From the NCBI GenBank assembly GCA_022661535.1, contig JAKULF010000005.1:4216001-4280000 (forward strand): DNA of 64,000 nt, written 5' to 3'. Below the pieces are notes generated by a model. It did not search any database. It was not told the DNA's origin and saw nothing but the letters and a program-made list of their open reading frames with translations. The DNA comes from Eutypa lata. Taxonomy: Eukaryota > Ascomycota > Sordariomycetes > Xylariales > Diatrypaceae. Below, one piece after another: positions 59,067-64,000 of this stretch. How positions within the stretch are numbered: the first letter of the stretch is position 1; each line of letters begins with the position of its first letter. A program made the translations under genes and the position numbers.

Positions 59067-61032
59067 GATGGTGTCGATGTCTTGATGCGGCTTGAGGATC
59101 TTGGCGAGACGGAACCACTTGGGTATTATCACTAGGATGAAGGCGGGGCTTCCTTTCCGTCACTTGACAGGATTTTCAATTACCAAAAGTAATTACATAT
59201 TTGTTTCCCTATTGATGAAGAATTGAGATTGACTAGAGAAAGTCAGCAGCGTAACTCGCTGTCGTATTGAAGCCTTCAAAGTTCATTGCCAGGCTGACCC
59301 CTAAGGTGCATGTTGGTTTGTCCTATGTACTCGGTAACTGCATGTATGTATGTATATATTGTACGACGTCCTTCACAGCTTTAGTGGGAAGGAGCTCCAA
59401 GCCAGGAGACCTACATGTAGGTAGTTAACTACATAATTGAGTCGCGACCTTGGGACGCGTCGCGGGGTAGCTTCCACAGTATATTGCATAGTGCAAAAAT
59501 TTTAACCTGCAACCCCACTATTACCGACTACCTACCTACTAGCCTACCACGCCTTTCCTCCCTTCAATGTCATCCTAATCCGATAGATAGACTGCGCCGG
59601 GTTACTATATATACCTGATGGCAATGATAGGCTTTATTGAACGTGATTGATTTCTACGCGTTCAACTCGAGTAGCACCAAGAAGCGCATATTGCCTAAGA
59701 TGTTAGACATCGTGAGAGGTTCGAGGATAGCAAGTGGCAGGCAACTGCGCATACCGGGTTTGTTCTTCGTTACAGTTGATTCTCTAATTCCTTTCTGTGC
59801 TCGCCTCGTCGCCTCAAAAATCCACGGGGGCGAGATGGAAATAGAGGGCAAGAAGACTAAGATTACTCCATACCCAAAGGCGAAAGACGAAACCTCACGC
59901 TACTGGTATTAGGAGTAGCCAGAGCGCTAGAGCAGCGTCTATCTGGTATGTTCTCGATGTGTTTCCTTGTTTTCATGAGCAGCAACCGTGCGGAGAAGGG
60001 TATAGTGTCTGTGATCATGAGGAAATGGTGTGGTATATATATTATGCTGCTATTGTTCGCCCTGCCTCGTTATATAATAAGAGGGTGTAAGTTTGTTGGC
60101 GTTTAGGGGAGTGCATAGGAGAGTGCAAAGCGAATGGGAATATTAACAATAGTTTGTTAGAAGAGGTTCCAAAGATCTGGGAGGTAGACGCAAGATCCTG
60201 TCGCTGCACAGTTTGGAACTGCCTGCAACCGTATAGGTATAGACTTCGCCTCAGTTTCTGGTGAACTCCCCGAGTTTACACAGGTGGAGGAGATGTTCGT
60301 TATTCTTCATCTTTCAGGCCTACACATTAGCGCGGAGCCCAATGAACCTTGCGGGCTCCTGTAAATATGTGATTTAACTATACGGATCCTAGAAGAATCC
60401 TTGATTATATGCACCCATCTGTAGTACACTTCGCCTTCCGTAGCTTTAAGTTTCTTATTCTTCGTTCGAGGGAAACTTTGAAGGTTTTATGGGCTACGCC
60501 TTTGTGTTCCCAGCTAATGATATATAGATTGTATATTATAATCAAAATATAGTCTGGAATTAGTTCAAAGTGTGAAATGTAGCAAGGTGCGACAATTACT
60601 CTATCATTGTAATTATTTACCTTGGTAGTTACTAAGTTACCGGGGCAGAATATGATGAAAATGCCTACAAATATAGACACATTTGAATAATAATAAATGA
60701 TATCCTCTTATTCCACTTGCAAGTAGTTGAATAATTGCACGAAATATGATTATTCTAACTAGCCACATTTTCTTTTCTTTTTCTTCATGGATACTCCATT
60801 CGGATGAGAGTTTACGAAGTAACACAGTGCTAATAACCTGCATTGGCTAGTGGCGTTCGGGGCTTAGTTAACTAGAGCTTTGACACCGCGTCAACGTACC
60901 TATTTTGAGCTTCAAGATCTTTCGGAAGTCAACAACACATTTTCAAAGGAACCCCTACTTCTCTATATTTTCTTGTCAGTATCATCTCAATTGAAAAATC
61001 GTGGAATCTTTCCCGTGTCGTTATTCTCTATC
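59067..61032. other. Long intergenic region, no gene seen
   Basis: About 2 kb. Short frames at 59637-59912 and 60405-60843 lack ATG starts in context or family signals. A TATATATTATGCTG stretch near 60035 and an AT-rich patch near 60520-60720 are not distinctive. Nothing repeats elsewhere except the 14-mer CCGTAGCTTTAAGT (60438-60451), also found at 7947-7960. Confidence 0.55.
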
Positions 61033-62795
61033 ATGTCTTCAATTGCCCTCCCGCAAGATATCATTCTCTTAATCTGCCAAGAACTCGCCTTTCGTCGCGA
61101 CTTTGGGACTCTGTTTCAATGTTCCCTGGTCAGTCGAAGAGTCGCTAGTTTTGCCCTAGAGCAACTATATAGGTAATCTCTCCCGCATGTTTTTGTTTTA
61201 TTTTTAAATACGTGTTACCCTTGACTAACTTGGTACCTAGCATACATGAACTCTCTCCTGCAAGCTCTAGTGATACTGGTAATCTCGAATGGGCGCGACT
61301 ATGGCGGTCTATCATTCTTTCCAGTATTGGAGGCACCGCATACCCATACTGTGCCTATGTTCGGTCGTTGTCGTTGGGTCTTAACTTTGTCGAGAATCTG
61401 CCGGACAACTTGAACGATAAGACTATTCGAGACTTCTTCTTTGAGGGCCCCATGGAGCAATTCCTCGTTCTGATGGATGGTGTTACCCCATCTAGGAAAA
61501 CCCGAAGTTCTAGGACTATGCGGATACATGCCGAAAAGACGATGGTGAAGTGTGTCGACTCGGTCACTAGCTACATCAAGAAGCTCGCCGACGACACTGA
61601 GACCGCTGTCTCGTTGGCTCATCTTGAGTTCTACAATGCTCCGATTGAGCTTTTACCAACGTGGATCTCCCGCCTCGGTACTTTGACATCCTTACGCATC
61701 CGAGACGGTTCCATACTAGGTGCTGAGGCTGGCACTGCAATTTCCCAGTATTGCCCCCATTTTGATGACTTGACCTTATACTGGCTGGAAGGCTCTACCG
61801 TAGATGAGGATCTGGCCGCGTTCTTCCAAATGCTCCGCCCAAATAGCCTAAGAAGCTTCGAGATCGTGAGCCAGAACAGAATCGCAGAGGGTACGTTAAC
61901 GGCACTTAACGAGCATGCTGCTTCTCTAAAGTGCCTAAAACTCGGAACTTTATCAAGCCAGGCCATGAAGTGTTTGAATGTACTACTGAGCTGCACTGCC
62001 CTAGAGGTTCTCGAGATTGAAAACGAAGGTGGTTCACAAGTCGATCTCAGAGCTTTCAGTGAAGGGATGCTGAAAGAAATCACGGCTTGGATTCAAAGCT
62101 GCAAGTCATTGCGGGAACTGAGCTTCAGGGGTGTTCAGGATGCCCTGTTAATCGTCAAAGACGTCTTGACCTCTCCAGACATCCGTCTAAATTCCTTAGA
62201 TATACAGTTTCTCCGCAAGTACAATGAGCAGGATAGCGCTGCCACCTGGGCTGCTCTTGGATTTCAGGACAGCTTGGAAAACTTCACGCTTGGCGCAAAA
62301 CTTGACCATCAGAATGTGTTTGTGCTTGCAGAGTACCCTCCGCTTGTGGAATCCATTTGCCGGCTCAAAAATCTGAAGTCACTTAACCTCAAGCAAACTT
62401 TCACTCAGACGTTTGAAATCCACCGGTTCGCTAGGTCCCTACCTAACCTGGTTGATTTCAGCTTCGGTGGTGAAAACATGGATGATTCCATCTTGGAATC
62501 GCTAGCAGCGCTCCCCTACCTCACGACGGTAGGCGTCAATGCCCAGTCTTTTTGCACCTGGCCCGGTCTCCAGAAATTTGCGCAAAAGCTGGAGTTGGCT
62601 GGGCGCTTTGGATTTCAATGCGAGTTGCTATGTCAACTAGGCGAAGCTAAGTTGACCGAGGACCAGCAGAATTGGCTGCAGGATTTCTTCGCCAGCAAAC
62701 TTCACGGCAGGTTTGACATTGGTTATTACATGGATCCGGACGAACTTCATGCGGACGAACTTCATGAAGACGACTTTAGTGACTTGTCTGATTGA
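61033..62795 (+). CDS. F-box/LRR-like fungal protein
   Basis: Model: exons 61033-61172 and 61241-62795, giving 564 aa. The N-terminus (SSIALPQDIILLICQELAFR) is F-box-like: L-P-x-[DE]-I-[IL]-x-x-I followed by SLVSRRVASFALEQLY. The rest contains irregular leucine-rich segments such as LAHLEFYNAPIELLPTWISR, ALEVLEIENEGG, SLRELSFRGVQ and NLKSLNLKQ. The C-terminus is acidic, with the duplicated word ELHADELHEDD. F-box proteins recruit substrates to SCF ubiquitin ligases; the target is unknown. The intron (68 nt) has a clear CTAAC branch site. Confidence 0.85.
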
Positions 62796-63057
62796 TTATG
62801 GAAACACAATCTGTCTCACTGCGTAGAAGTCCACCCTTTGATTGCTTGCAGGGAGCTGGTATATGCTGGATTGAGAATCCCAGAAGATACATAATTGAAT
62901 TTCGCTAGAATATGCCGTTACAGGGGGGCAATGCTAGAAGTACAATAAGGACATTGTCATTGTGTGACGCCTACGGCAATTGAACTAAGTGAACCCGCTA
63001 GAACGACTGCCCATCCTCCCGTTGGCGCCAAAGCTCACTCCTCCAATATGCCCGTTC
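62796..63057. other. Short intergenic region
   Basis: 260 bp between converging genes. No feature is seen. Confidence 0.5.
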
Positions 63058-63432
63058 TCACTCGTCCCTCCAGCCTACACCCACCCTCTCAACCCCATAC
63101 GCGGCGCTCAGCATCCCCATGACCGACGGGGAGGACGAAGGGGATGAGGAAGCCGCCGGCGCGTCGGCCGCTGCTCCCGAGCCAAAGGCGTGGCTGTGGC
63201 TATTCTGGCACTCCCAGCCGCACCATTCCCCCGTTTCCTCGACGCGGACGTTGTCCTCATGCGGGAGGCATTCGTCGGGCCACGTGAACGGTAGCGTTTC
63301 GCGGCCCTCGGGCGTCCACGCCGACGCTTCCTCGTGGATCCGATGGAATTCGGCGAGGACCCGCAGACACGAGGGCCCCGCGAGGAGCGTCGTGTGCGTG
63401 CACAGCGGTTGGATGAGGAAGTAGAAGCACAT
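63058..63432 (-). CDS. Small hypothetical protein, 124 aa
   Basis: A single exon from ATG at 63432. The first part (MCFYFLIQPLCTHTTLLAG and a PFTWPDECLPHEDNVRVEE stretch, then WCGWECQN) has several Cys and His residues, resembling small fungal Cys-rich proteins that begin MCxY. The tail is Ala/Ser-rich low-complexity. A competing frame covers the opposite strand, but the minus frame has the better start and Cys/Trp pattern. The function is unknown. Confidence 0.5.
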   Translation of the reverse strand: MCFYFLIQPLCTHTTLLAGPSCLRVLAEFHRIHEEASAWTPEGRETLPFTWPDECLPHEDNVRVEETGEWCGWECQNSHSHAFGSGAAADAPAASSSPSSSPSVMGMLSAAYGVERVGVGWRDE

Positions 63433-64000
63433 GGTGTGGTCTGTATGCCTGGTCTGTCTGTCCTCCTAAACGGCTCGTGTATGTGGTATTGTGAGTGAGG
63501 AAATGGGGGGGTAGGGCAGGAAACAATGGTGTGGTGATGGATGGTTTCGATGAGTAGTGTTGTTGCACGGTGTGGTACCCTTCTCGGGCCCCAAATAGTC
63601 CACCGCGTTCTCAGCGACGTGAATATCCGGAGGTCGGAGGGTAGGAATGCTAGATTCGGTCTGTGGAGAGTGGCTTTCTGTGTTCTGTGATAGACAGGCG
63701 GCCCAGCTTGATGTTGCTGCCCAGGGAAAAGGTCAAGACTGGACGGGTACAGGAAGGGGTATTATGGCCGTTGAACGGGAGTTGAGTCTGCTCTGAGCTG
63801 CTCTCTGATAGGGGCGAGCAATCGCTCTCGTCGAACAATTTGCTTGCTCCTCAATTGTTGTTCTTGTTGTTGTCGGTGGCGGCGGCGGCGGAGGACATAA
63901 GAACAGATGGAAACTTTCATGTGTTTTCGCTTATCTAGACAAGCCATGATTCCAAACTAGCATCGCCAGGAACAAATAAGCAACTGGAAGGACGTGTGCA
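63433..64000. other. Window edge, no gene seen
   Basis: The 5' flank of the small gene (minus strand) and beyond. It contains low-complexity TTGTTGTTCTTGTTGTTGTC and GGCGGCGGCGGCGGAGG runs near 63850-63895. Short frames on the minus strand lack support. Confidence 0.45.

Noticed and set aside
59637..59912. 91-codon plus-strand open frame
   Set aside because: No ATG at the start in good context and no recognisable motif.
63119..63424. Plus-strand open frame opposite the 124-aa gene
   Set aside because: It begins with an ATG but is low-complexity acidic/Ala sequence; the minus frame has the more protein-like Cys/Trp pattern, though neither is certain.
33951..64000. tRNA or rRNA genes
   Set aside because: No sequence with a convincing A box plus GGTTCRANYCC B box was noticed in the gene-space intergenic regions; a covariance search was not possible.

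Overview
The window is nuclear DNA of a filamentous ascomycete, most likely a Pezizomycotina species. The genes carry short introns (about 50-90 nt) with GTRNGT donors and CTAAC-type branch sites. Several families are typical of these fungi: UstYa/DUF3328, 2EXR, the asaB hydroxylase/desaturase family and the fungal rhodopsin domain. About half of the window is extremely AT-rich DNA with the signature of repeat-induced point mutation (RIP): in bases 1-600 I count no CpA but 11 CpG.

Layout. 1-2880 is an AT-rich RIP block. 2881-7955 is a 5-kb gene island holding one gene, SPT6. 7956-30560 is a gene-free RIP desert broken by two islands of normal composition (17890-18545 and 28760-29700). Those islands are barely mutated parts of a dispersed non-coding repeat whose other copies in the desert are heavily RIPped. 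30640-64000 is ordinary gene space. In order: a UstYa-like gene (+), an unrecognised 379-aa gene (+), an unrecognised 354-aa gene (-), a secreted choice-of-anchor B/LVIVD-type protein (+), a DHCR24-like FAD oxidoreductase (-), a damaged or unresolved 2EXR gene (-), an asaB-type hydroxylase/desaturase with an in-frame stop (-), a 98-aa peptide gene with three 12-residue repeats (+), a fungal-rhodopsin membrane protein (+), prephenate dehydrogenase TYR1 (-), RCC1-repeat ATS1 (+), checkpoint clamp subunit RAD9 (-), an F-box/LRR-like gene (+) and a small hypothetical gene (-).

How the genes relate. The right end (TYR1, ATS1, RAD9) and SPT6 are conserved housekeeping genes. TYR1/ATS1 share a divergent promoter and ATS1/RAD9 are convergent. 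The stretch from 30.6 to 53 kb is accessory, with orphan genes, damaged genes and at least three short MITE-like elements. The most unusual pair is at 47.2-49.2 kb. The asaB-type enzyme gene, whose conserved Trp codon has become TAG by a RIP-type change, lies divergent from the small gene encoding three D-[VI]-R-x-N-[AS]-F-P repeats. That arrangement looks like an enzyme next to a repeated-core peptide precursor, but the link is inference. Exon models were built by hand from splice signals, reading phase and family motifs; no search was run.
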